Origin: JBCCDY01 sp039030555
Lineage (GTDB): Bacteria > Bacteroidota > Bacteroidia > Cytophagales > Cyclobacteriaceae
DNA length: 64,000 nt
Assembly (NCBI GenBank): GCA_039030555.1
Contig: JBCCDY010000001.1
Location: forward strand, 310,001-374,000
Reading direction: 5' to 3'
Shown: positions 9,544 to 16,430 of the stretch, in pieces
How positions within the stretch are numbered: position 1 is the first letter of the stretch
Layout: every line of letters starts with the position of its first letter
The notes under the pieces: model-generated
Database searches by the model: none
What the model was told of the DNA's origin: nothing
The model's input: the letters and a program-made list of their open reading frames with translations, nothing else
Made by a program: the position numbers and the translations under genes

Positions 9544-10095
9544 TCAAAATAGTTTCTCGAAATAGAACTTTATTTCAGGAAAGTTCGGGGACTCTACTTT
9601 TCCATCGGAAGAAAGATAAAGATGAGGTACGTCACGGTTCTCCTGTTTGCTTAAATAGCTTTCAAAAGTTTTATTATTGTAATCAATCATCCAGTATTCT
9701 TTCACTCCAAAATCCAGATATGCTTTTTTCTTACTATACCGGTCAATGAAATGATTTGAAGGAGATAATATTTCAACAATCAAATCAGGTGCTCCTTCAA
9801 TACCTCGATCTGTAATAATTTCAGAGTTCTCATTGGAAACATAAAGCAAATCTGGTTGAAAGATATTTTTCCTATCCAGGTAAAGATCTATTGGTGAATA
9901 ATAAATGCTACCTTTCTTTCTAAGAATACCCTCTAGTAAAATGGTGAGTTTTAAAGATAAAGCTTGATGTCTGGGATTTGGTGCTGGCGTCATAATAAGC
10001 TCTCCATTGATTAACTGCGCAGGCAAGCCCTCCTCAAATTGAAGATAATCTTCAACTGTCCACGTTTTTGATCGATCTATTGTTGCAGTTTGCAT
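9544..10095 (-). CDS. Uma2-family putative endonuclease, downstream copy
   Basis: 183 residues starting MQTATIDRSK at 10095; an upstream in-frame ATG at 10125 lies inside the neighbouring copy and is not needed. The Uma2 (DUF820) fold belongs to the PD-(D/E)XK nuclease-like superfamily; here the signature PDLIVEILSPSN is followed by the conserved Lys-rich helix (SKKKAYLDFGVKEYWMIDY). The biological role of the family is unsettled. It lies one base behind the stop of an equally long paralogue, and the two clearly arose by tandem duplication. The block from about residue 40 to 66 and the last ten residues differ most between copies, while the catalytic core is nearly unchanged. It ends 24 bases from the end of the MORN operon, tail to tail. 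Confidence 0.85.
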   Translation of the reverse strand: MQTATIDRSKTWTVEDYLQFEEGLPAQLINGELIMTPAPNPRHQALSLKLTILLEGILRKKGSIYYSPIDLYLDRKNIFQPDLLYVSNENSEIITDRGIEGAPDLIVEILSPSNHFIDRYSKKKAYLDFGVKEYWMIDYNNKTFESYLSKQENRDVPHLYLSSDGKVESPNFPEIKFYFEKLF

Positions 10096-10096
10096 T

Positions 10097-10648
10097 TCAA
10101 AAAAGTTTTTCAAACTCAAAATCAATCTCTTTGAAATTAGGCGATTTTACTTTCCCATTCGAAGAAAGATAAAGATGAGGTACATCACGATTCCCCTGCG
10201 TATTTAAATAGCTTTCAAAAGTTTTATTGTTGTAATCAATCATCCAGTATTCTTTCACTCCGAAATCCAGGTATGCTTTTTTCTTGCTATACCGATCTAC
10301 AAAATGATTTGAAGGTGATAGTATTTCTACGATCAAATCTGGTGGGCCTTCAACTCCCCGATCTGTTATGATTCCAGAGTTTTCATTGGAAACATAAAGT
10401 AAATCCGGTTGAAAGATATTCTTCTTATCAAGGTAAAGATCAATAGGTGAATAGAAGACCTTTCCTTTTTGCTTAAAAACTCCCCTTAAAATCTCATTCA
10501 GATTGCCAGACAATAGTTGATGGTCTGGATGCGGTGCTGGCGTCATAATCAATTCTCCATTAATCAACTGCGCAAGTAAGCCCTCCTCTAATTGAAGGTA
10601 GTCTTCAACCGTCCATTCTTTAGATCGATCTATTGTTGCAGTCTGCAT
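10097..10648 (-). CDS. Uma2-family putative endonuclease, upstream copy
   Basis: 183 residues, the same length as its neighbour. It begins MQTATIDRSKEWTVEDYLQ and carries the PDLIVEILSPSN motif and the FGVKEYWMIDY segment of Uma2/DUF820 proteins, which have the PD-(D/E)XK nuclease-like fold. The stop TGA at 10097-10099 is followed after one base by the ATG of the second copy, so the two must be co-transcribed. The start codon is 60-odd bases from the start of the divergent pseudouridine synthase gene. Such genes are often present in many copies in cyanobacteria and Bacteroidota; no target is known, and I see no toxin, antitoxin or methylase partner beside it. Confidence 0.85.
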   Translation of the reverse strand: MQTATIDRSKEWTVEDYLQLEEGLLAQLINGELIMTPAPHPDHQLLSGNLNEILRGVFKQKGKVFYSPIDLYLDKKNIFQPDLLYVSNENSGIITDRGVEGPPDLIVEILSPSNHFVDRYSKKKAYLDFGVKEYWMIDYNNKTFESYLNTQGNRDVPHLYLSSNGKVKSPNFKEIDFEFEKLF

Positions 10649-10711
10649 TTAGCTCATTTTTTTGATAGCCTCACTAAATATACTCAAATTTGATGCTTCA
10701 AGTTATTACCT

Positions 10712-11446
10712 ATGGGATACGATTACAGCAAATTCTTTGAAGTGGCTTATGAAGATAACCATTTACTTATCGTTAATAAAGAGCCCGGACTTTTAAGTCA
10801 GGGCGATAAAACGAGGGATAAGTCGTTAATCGATTATTGTAAGGCTTACATCAAAGAAAAGTACGATAAGCCCGGAGATGTATTTATGGGCCTGGTTAAT
10901 CGTCTGGACCGGCCGGTAAGCGGATTGGTTATTTTAGCCCGAACATCAAAAGGCCTTGAACGTATGAATGAAATTTTCAGGAAACGTAAGGTCATAAAAG
11001 TCTATTGGGCGGTTGTTAAGAAAAAACCAAGGCTAAAAGAAGGTAAATTGGTTCACTGGCTTTTGAAGGATGAAAAAGTCAATAAAACAACAGCTTTTGA
11101 TGAAGAGGTCGAAGGTGCGCAGCGTGCTGAGCTGAATTATATAGTAAAAGGAAAGCTCAACGATCATTATTTATTAGAAGTGAGGCCTGTTACTGGTCGA
11201 CCTCATCAAATCAGAGTTCAACTGGCAGCTATGGGGTGCCCTATCAGAGGAGACCTTAAATATGGATTCCCTAAAGCGAATGAAGATGGAAACATTAACC
11301 TACACTCTCGCGAGATCAAATTTGTTCACCCCGTCAAAAAAGAAGATGTCTTTTTAGTTGCCGGACTTCCAAAAAATCAATTCTGGGAACAATTCCTGGT
11401 TCTGGAAGAACCTAAGGTACGATTAAAGCATCTTGGTGAGGGGTAA
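10712..11446 (+). CDS. RluA-family pseudouridine synthase
   Basis: 244 residues. RNA pseudouridine synthases of the RluA family isomerise uridine in rRNA or tRNA. The catalytic motif is RLDRPVSG with Asp66; the family consensus is HRLDxxTSG, so the His is replaced by Asn (VNRLDRP) as in many short Bacteroidota members. The later motifs EVRPVTGRPHQIRVQLAAMGCPIRGDLKYG and LHSREIKFVHPV are also present. There is no N-terminal S4 domain. The first ATG of the frame at 10712 gives a compact start just before YEDNHLLIVNKEPG. It stands alone between the Uma2 pair and the sigma factor gene. The exact target base cannot be assigned from sequence. Confidence 0.9.
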   Translation: MGYDYSKFFEVAYEDNHLLIVNKEPGLLSQGDKTRDKSLIDYCKAYIKEKYDKPGDVFMGLVNRLDRPVSGLVILARTSKGLERMNEIFRKRKVIKVYWAVVKKKPRLKEGKLVHWLLKDEKVNKTTAFDEEVEGAQRAELNYIVKGKLNDHYLLEVRPVTGRPHQIRVQLAAMGCPIRGDLKYGFPKANEDGNINLHSREIKFVHPVKKEDVFLVAGLPKNQFWEQFLVLEEPKVRLKHLGEG

Positions 11447-11519
11447 GGACATATTTACCTCTCTCCAAAAATTTTTGTAATAAAAAGCCGATACTAAATA
11501 CTAATCTCAAAAAAGGAAT

Positions 11520-12002
11520 TTGGAAAAAGGCTTCCTCAGGATTATTCAGGATAACGAAGGACTTCTCTACAAAATCATAAATGCGTATTGTGATGATATA
11601 GATGATCGTGAGGACTTATACCAGGAGATCATTTTTCAGCTATGGAAGTCTTTCCCACGCTTTAAAGGGCAATCGAAAATAAGTACCTGGATGTATCGTG
11701 TGGCTCTGAATACGGCTATCAGTAATTTCAAAAAAGGATCGAAACGCAAAAACTTGGTATCAATCCACGATTTTGAACTTCATATAGGCGAGGAGCATAA
11801 CCATGAAGAAGAAGAACGCCTGAAGATTTTTTATCAGGCCCTTAAGCAACTTACAAAAATTGAACGTGCTGTGATAATGCTTTTTATGGATGGAAAGTCT
11901 TATGAAGAAATGGCCGAGATTTTGGGGTTAACTACTTCCAATATTGGAGTTAAGCTGAATAGAACAAAAAACAAACTCAAAGAGATGTTAAAAGACTACT
12001 GA
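11520..12002 (+). CDS. ECF-type sigma-70 family RNA polymerase sigma factor
   Basis: 160 residues. Region 2 is seen in the first 60 residues (DREDLYQEIIFQLWKSFPRFKG) and region 4 in the last 55 (LTKIERAVIMLFMDGKSYEEMAEILG...NRTKNKLKEML). The start is the TTG at 11520: it follows the purine-rich AAAAAAGGAA, while the first in-frame ATG at 11581 would remove part of region 2. Its TGA overlaps the ATG of the next gene by one base, and that gene encodes a membrane protein, the usual layout for a sigma factor and its membrane-bound partner. I infer that the partner may restrain it; no classical zinc-binding anti-sigma motif is seen in that partner. Confidence 0.9.
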   Translation: MEKGFLRIIQDNEGLLYKIINAYCDDIDDREDLYQEIIFQLWKSFPRFKGQSKISTWMYRVALNTAISNFKKGSKRKNLVSIHDFELHIGEEHNHEEEERLKIFYQALKQLTKIERAVIMLFMDGKSYEEMAEILGLTTSNIGVKLNRTKNKLKEMLKDY

Positions 12003-12598
12003 TGGAACTCGAAGACATCAAAGAAATATGGAACAAACAGGTCACTGATGACCACAGATCAGAAGAAGAGATGGATGAAATTTTGAAAGCTAAGTCCAAA
12101 AATCCGTTGAAACGCATCTACAGAAGTATGGCTTTAGAATTATCAGCCGTAATTTTAATCTTTTTCAGCTTTGGATTAATGGACTATTATTCGGGAAAGG
12201 TTGTTCATTACGTATCGTATTCTGTTCTATCAATCCTCTCAATCGTAATCTATTGGGTTTACTACAGAATAATACGAATAGATAAAGCAAAGGACTCTTT
12301 CAAACAGACCATCATTAAGCTAAATCGAATTTTTAAAATCTATAAAGCTTACTTAAACCTTTGCGTATACGGAATGCCAATAGGACTTTTAATTGGAATG
12401 GGCATTGGAATGATGGAAGATGGAAAGTTGAATACAGATCCGGTTTTTTGGGTTGTAGCCCTGGTTTTAGCAGCATTTACGCTTTTACTCACGAAACCCA
12501 TAAAATGGTTGGCCCATTATTTTTATGGACGTCACATCAGCGACCTTAAAGACTTGGTAGCCGAAATTAAAGAACTAGAAGATAAAAAAGGTCAGTAG
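12002..12598 (+). CDS. Four-helix membrane protein, putative partner of the ECF sigma factor
   Basis: 198 residues. A soluble N-terminus of about 40 residues (MELEDIKEIWNKQV) is followed by four predicted membrane helices at about 43-60, 70-90, 117-136 and 147-165, and a short charged tail. Proteins beginning MELEDIKxxW behind an ECF sigma gene are common in Cytophagales, but no biochemical role is established that I know of. Translation is coupled to the sigma gene by the overlap TGATG. I infer an anti-sigma or signal-sensing role from position alone. Its last 7 bases overlap the tail of the PD40 gene on the other strand. Confidence 0.75.
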   Translation: MELEDIKEIWNKQVTDDHRSEEEMDEILKAKSKNPLKRIYRSMALELSAVILIFFSFGLMDYYSGKVVHYVSYSVLSILSIVIYWVYYRIIRIDKAKDSFKQTIIKLNRIFKIYKAYLNLCVYGMPIGLLIGMGIGMMEDGKLNTDPVFWVVALVLAAFTLLLTKPIKWLAHYFYGRHISDLKDLVAEIKELEDKKGQ

Positions 12599-14223
12599 GA
12601 AAGCACTTTAAGCTCAACCCAATAATTTACGGTATCACTAGGAAGTCCTTCTGGCCCACTATTTCCAATAACCGTAAATTTTTCTTCTGGGAAACCCTCT
12701 AAAAGTAATTTCTCAGATAATTTCAAAGCTTGTTTCTCTGTTCTGTCGTTGTAGAAAGTGGTATCTATTTCTGAAAGGTACTGCGTGCTGTCTTCATTAA
12801 AAACGAAGGCTTCTATATGGAATATACTGTCTAATTCTATACTATCCAAAACAGCCAAGTCAATTGGATTGTAAACGGTATCAATAATTAGTTCTGTGAG
12901 CTCCGGGCTTGAAACAATTGTATCTGAAAAGATTTTTTCAGCATTAACTTCTAATTCCACTTCCATAGAAGGATTCTTTTGAAGTAACCTTTTCAATCTG
13001 TTTATTTCGATCTCCGATTGGTTCGAAACGTCTGAAGAATAGATGTTAAACCTCAGGTTCTCGAGCTCAAATTGAGTGCCGTTGGAAAGTGGTTCCAGGC
13101 TTATCTCGAAATTCTCTTTTTTTGAAGTCTCTGGCGTAGTGAAGTCGTAGGTGAAAGACTTAAAGGAATGATCGTTGTTCAACGGAAAGAAAGACAGATC
13201 GTATAAATGTCCTTCCGGAAGGAACGTTTTGAATGTTCCGTCTTCTTCATTAAGCCCAACGTAAATTTCCTGTCCCAAATCGATATCGTAAGCAGAGACA
13301 ATAGCCTGAATGGGTTGTCCGTTGGAATCTGTTATGATACCTTCCGACATAATTACTTTTTTAGGCTGAAGTTCAGGTGGGAGCTTTGCTATCAATAATT
13401 GTTCTTTCCCTTTGTACTGCCCTGAAAAGAAAAACACATCCCCTCTCGCAGGAATGGAGCCCGCTAAATTATCGGAATCTGTATTGGCAATTTCTACATT
13501 AATAGGCTTGGACCATGTTCCATTTTCTTTTTTAGAAATATAGAAATCCCAGCCTCCTTTTCCACCTGGCCGATCGGAGGAAAATAAGAGTGTTTGATTG
13601 TCGGAAAGTATTTTAGGGTAGGCTGCGTTATACTCATTTATAGCTCCTGATATTTCCTGTCCTTCGCCCCATCTCGAACCTTTCTTCTCAGAAATAAGAA
13701 TTTTGCACCCATCTACTTTTTTAGGGGCCATGGTTTCACATCGCATGAAATACATTTCTTTTTCATCGGGTGATAAGGAAGCCCCACCTTCATTTCCAAG
13801 CGTATTTAATGGCTTTCCAAAGTTTATTGGAACACCCCAATATTTTCCGTTTTTCTCCACTTCCCAAATATCATAGCCTCCAATACCTTTTGCACGACGT
13901 GAGGAAATGAGCATTTTACTTCCATCGTTTGTTAGGAAGTATCCATTAATTAGCTCTAGATTGGTTTTAAAAACTTTCTCCACTAGCTCAGGCTTTTCCC
14001 AACGCTCAAACCCATTTCCTTCTGACATAAAAGGTTGGTAGTCCCTCGTAGGAGAATAATCAGATAAGTAAATAATAAAAGACCCATCTGCCGATAGCAC
14101 CGGGTCTTTTTGGTTGTTTGTACTGATGTTAATGTTTCGGGAGCCTAATGGTTTTTTTTGCGCATGAACTAAGGATAATTGACTCATAAATAATAACGCA
14201 AGTAAAAAACCACATCGTCTCAT
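12592..14223 (-). CDS. PD40 beta-propeller outer-membrane-associated protein with degenerate OmpA-like C-terminus
   Basis: 543 residues. Signal peptide 1-21 ends VHAQ. Residues about 35-285 contain WD40-like PD40 repeats: DPVLSADGSFIIYLSD, GGASLSPDEKEMYFMR and LFSSDRPGGKGGWDFYISK. Residues about 290-370 look like a carboxypeptidase-regulatory-type Ig domain (GIITDSNGQPIQAIVSAYD). The C-terminal 170 residues are aligned by eye with an OmpA-like peptidoglycan-binding domain (RLLQKNPSMEVELEV and RTEKQALKLSEKLLLEGF), but the usual GHTD motif is missing. PD40-OmpA proteins include PorE of the type IX secretion system, so an envelope-anchoring role is possible but not proven. The gene overlaps the sigma-partner gene tail to tail. 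Confidence 0.75.
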   Translation of the reverse strand: MRRCGFLLALLFMSQLSLVHAQKKPLGSRNINISTNNQKDPVLSADGSFIIYLSDYSPTRDYQPFMSEGNGFERWEKPELVEKVFKTNLELINGYFLTNDGSKMLISSRRAKGIGGYDIWEVEKNGKYWGVPINFGKPLNTLGNEGGASLSPDEKEMYFMRCETMAPKKVDGCKILISEKKGSRWGEGQEISGAINEYNAAYPKILSDNQTLLFSSDRPGGKGGWDFYISKKENGTWSKPINVEIANTDSDNLAGSIPARGDVFFFSGQYKGKEQLLIAKLPPELQPKKVIMSEGIITDSNGQPIQAIVSAYDIDLGQEIYVGLNEEDGTFKTFLPEGHLYDLSFFPLNNDHSFKSFTYDFTTPETSKKENFEISLEPLSNGTQFELENLRFNIYSSDVSNQSEIEINRLKRLLQKNPSMEVELEVNAEKIFSDTIVSSPELTELIIDTVYNPIDLAVLDSIELDSIFHIEAFVFNEDSTQYLSEIDTTFYNDRTEKQALKLSEKLLLEGFPEEKFTVIGNSGPEGLPSDTVNYWVELKVLSY

Positions 14224-14259
14224 ATCATTAAAATACTAATTTCTGAAAAGATTATTGTT

Positions 14260-15621
14260 CTAAACCACTCCTTGTGCAAGCATGGCATCTGCCACTTTCA
14301 CGAAGCCGGCAATATTGGCTCCTTTTACATAATCGACATGGTCACTATCAGGATCTTTACCATATTTCACACACTTATCATGAATATTTTTCATAATGTT
14401 CTGAAGCTTACTATCTACTTCTTCCCTCTCCCAGTAAAGTCTTTGAGCATTTTGTGACATTTCCAGTCCTGAGGTTGCTACACCACCGGCATTTGCAGCT
14501 TTTCCCGGTGAATAGATAATCTTATTTTCTCTAAAAACTTCTGTTCCTGCAGCTGTAGTAGGCATATTGGCTCCTTCATAAATACCAATAACCCCATTAC
14601 CTACCAGTGCTTTGGCATCATCCTCATTTATTTCGTTTTGTGTCGCAGAAGGAAAAGCTAAATCACATTTAACATTCCAAGGCTTTTTGCCTTCATGATA
14701 TTCTGCATCAAATTTTTCAGCATACTCTTTAATTCTTCCTCTTTTATTGTTTTTAAGATCTTTTACAAAATCAAGTTTTTCTTCATCGATACCGTTCTTA
14801 TCGTAAATGAATCCTGAACTATCCGAAAGTGTCACCACTTTAGCTCCTAGTTGGATGAGTTTTTCAGTAGCATACTGTGCCACATTCCCTGAACCTGAGA
14901 CTACGCAGACTTTATCTTTTAGACCATCGTCTTTAACTTTCAAGGTTGCCTCTGCAAAATACACCGTTCCATAACCGGTTGCTTCTGGCCTGATCAGGCT
15001 TCCTCCGAAAAGTGTATCTTTTCCAGTTAAAACTCCGGTAAACTCACTGGTTATTCTTTTGTATTGCCCGTACATATAACCTATCTCTCGAGACCCTACT
15101 CCAATATCACCTGCGGGTACGTCTCTATATTGTCCAATGTATTTTGCAAGTTCCGTCATAAAACTCTGGCAAAAGTTCATGATCTCATTATCCGATTTTC
15201 CTTTTGGATCAAAATCTGCCCCACCTTTTCCTGCACCAAGAGGAAGTGTAGTAAGGCTGTTTTTGAAAGTCTGTTCAAAAGCCAAAAATTTAAGGATACT
15301 TAGGTTAACAGATGGGTGAAATCTTAGCCCCCCTTTGTATGGACCGATAGCACTATTCATCTGTACTCTATAGCCCCTGTTTACTTGCACCCTCTCTTTA
15401 TCATCCACCCAACATACACGAAACATAATTACCCTTTCCGGTTCGGTTATTCTGGATAATATTTTTCTGTTGTTATATCTCGAGTGTTCTTTTATAAATG
15501 GAAATACAGTCTCTGCAACTTCATGAACGGCCTGAATAAATTCCGGTTGACCAGGATTACGTTGCTCAATAGAATGCATGAATTTGGTGAATTTTTCGAA
15601 GTGCTTATTGTCTTTTTTCAT
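14260..15621 (-). CDS. gdhA: NADP-specific glutamate dehydrogenase
   Basis: 453 residues, the size of hexameric bacterial GdhA (about 445-450). It converts 2-oxoglutarate and ammonia to glutamate with NADPH. The dimerisation and catalytic segment contains PYKGGLRFHPSVN and the active-site stretch LPLGAGKGGADFDPKGKSD, followed by DVPAGDIGVGSREIGYMYGQY. The nucleotide-binding loop is VSGSGNVAQYA. The C-terminal end KVADAMLAQGVV is normal for the family. It is in the same direction as, and 94 bases behind, the response regulator gene, but I see no evidence that they are functionally linked. Confidence 0.96.
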   Translation of the reverse strand: MKKDNKHFEKFTKFMHSIEQRNPGQPEFIQAVHEVAETVFPFIKEHSRYNNRKILSRITEPERVIMFRVCWVDDKERVQVNRGYRVQMNSAIGPYKGGLRFHPSVNLSILKFLAFEQTFKNSLTTLPLGAGKGGADFDPKGKSDNEIMNFCQSFMTELAKYIGQYRDVPAGDIGVGSREIGYMYGQYKRITSEFTGVLTGKDTLFGGSLIRPEATGYGTVYFAEATLKVKDDGLKDKVCVVSGSGNVAQYATEKLIQLGAKVVTLSDSSGFIYDKNGIDEEKLDFVKDLKNNKRGRIKEYAEKFDAEYHEGKKPWNVKCDLAFPSATQNEINEDDAKALVGNGVIGIYEGANMPTTAAGTEVFRENKIIYSPGKAANAGGVATSGLEMSQNAQRLYWEREEVDSKLQNIMKNIHDKCVKYGKDPDSDHVDYVKGANIAGFVKVADAMLAQGVV

Positions 15622-15715
15622 TGTTGGGGGTTAAGTATCGGTTCAATCATTTCTTTCAGGAAGATAAGAAATGTGCCGAAAAAAAATATTGAAAAAAGAA
15701 CTTACGCTAAAGAGT

Positions 15716-16345
15716 CTAGATCAACCTATCCCTGGCAGCTTTCTCCAAAGCTTCGTTTTTACTCGTCACGTGGAGTTTAGAGTATATATTCTTGATGTGT
15801 GATTTTACGGTTTCCAATGAAACGAACAATTGGTCACTGATGTACTGATATGTCTTTCCCTGGGCAAGAAGCGAAAGCACTTCTGTTTCTCTTGGCGTTA
15901 GCGGGGTTTTAGGGTTTCTTTGAAAGGAACTGACTACCATATTGGCAATTTTGGCACTCATAGGTGCCCCTCCATCTAAAACTTCGTCGATTGCCCTGAG
16001 TAAGTTCATACGGTCGGAGCCTTTAGTGATGTATCCGTTCGCTCCTGCTTTTAGGGCATCAAAAACATATTCACTCTCCTCGTAGATCGTGTTCACAATG
16101 ATTTCAACCCTGGGTAAGATCTTTTTTATTTTAGAAATACCTTTTATGCCATTCATTCCCGGAAGGTTGATATCAATGAGGATAATATCCGGAATATCCC
16201 GATGAAGGTTTTTAAGTGCTTCTTCGCAAGTACTGTATGTGCTGACTACGTTAAACTTATCGATGGTATCAATAATCATTTCAAGCCCATCTCTCAGTTT
16301 ATCATTATCTTCAATAAGAGAAATTCGTATGTTTGATCGATCCAT
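15716..16345 (-). CDS. NarL/LuxR-family response regulator
   Basis: 209 residues. The receiver domain (about 7-122) has acidic residues ED near residue 12-13, the phosphoacceptor Asp58 in ILIDINLPGMNG and the conserved Lys in YITKGS. The C-terminal LuxR helix-turn-helix (about 145-205) reads LTPRETEVLSLLAQGKTYQYISDQLFVSLETVKSHIKNIYSKLHV. It follows its sensor kinase gene in the same direction with an 85-base gap that contains a perfect 7-base inverted repeat at 16392-16412, 47 bases before the start. I infer autoregulation, because a repeat with the same spacing lies at the same distance before the sensor gene. NarL-type regulators bind DNA as dimers at such spaced inverted repeats. Confidence 0.95.
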   Translation of the reverse strand: MDRSNIRISLIEDNDKLRDGLEMIIDTIDKFNVVSTYSTCEEALKNLHRDIPDIILIDINLPGMNGIKGISKIKKILPRVEIIVNTIYEESEYVFDALKAGANGYITKGSDRMNLLRAIDEVLDGGAPMSAKIANMVVSSFQRNPKTPLTPRETEVLSLLAQGKTYQYISDQLFVSLETVKSHIKNIYSKLHVTSKNEALEKAARDRLI

Positions 16346-16391
16346 GTCGCTAAAGTTTATTATAACTTATACGGCATGTAAATAAAAAGGC

Positions 16392-16412
16392 TATCCCTAC
16401 GAATAAGGGATA
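16392..16412. promoter_or_regulatory. Inverted repeat TATCCCT-N7-AGGGATA, putative operator before the response regulator gene
   Basis: Two perfect 7-base arms separated by 7 bases, 47 bases upstream of the response-regulator start. The inner 6 bases of each arm and the spacing are the same as in the repeat at 19433-19451 before the sensor gene. It could be a dimer binding site for the regulator or a hairpin in the leader RNA. Confidence 0.6.
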
Positions 16413-16430
16413 TTAGTCTTTAATTACACT

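Larger units (their letters stand above)
9544..10648 (-). repeat. Tandem duplication of a 553-bp Uma2 gene unit
   Basis: The two Uma2 genes have identical length (552 bp each) and a repeat period of 553 bp from start codon to start codon. Long stretches match at DNA level, for example the region encoding FQPDLLYVSNENS and YSKKKAYLDFGVKEYWM, with mostly third-position changes. The break between copies falls exactly at the stop/start junction. Confidence 0.85.
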
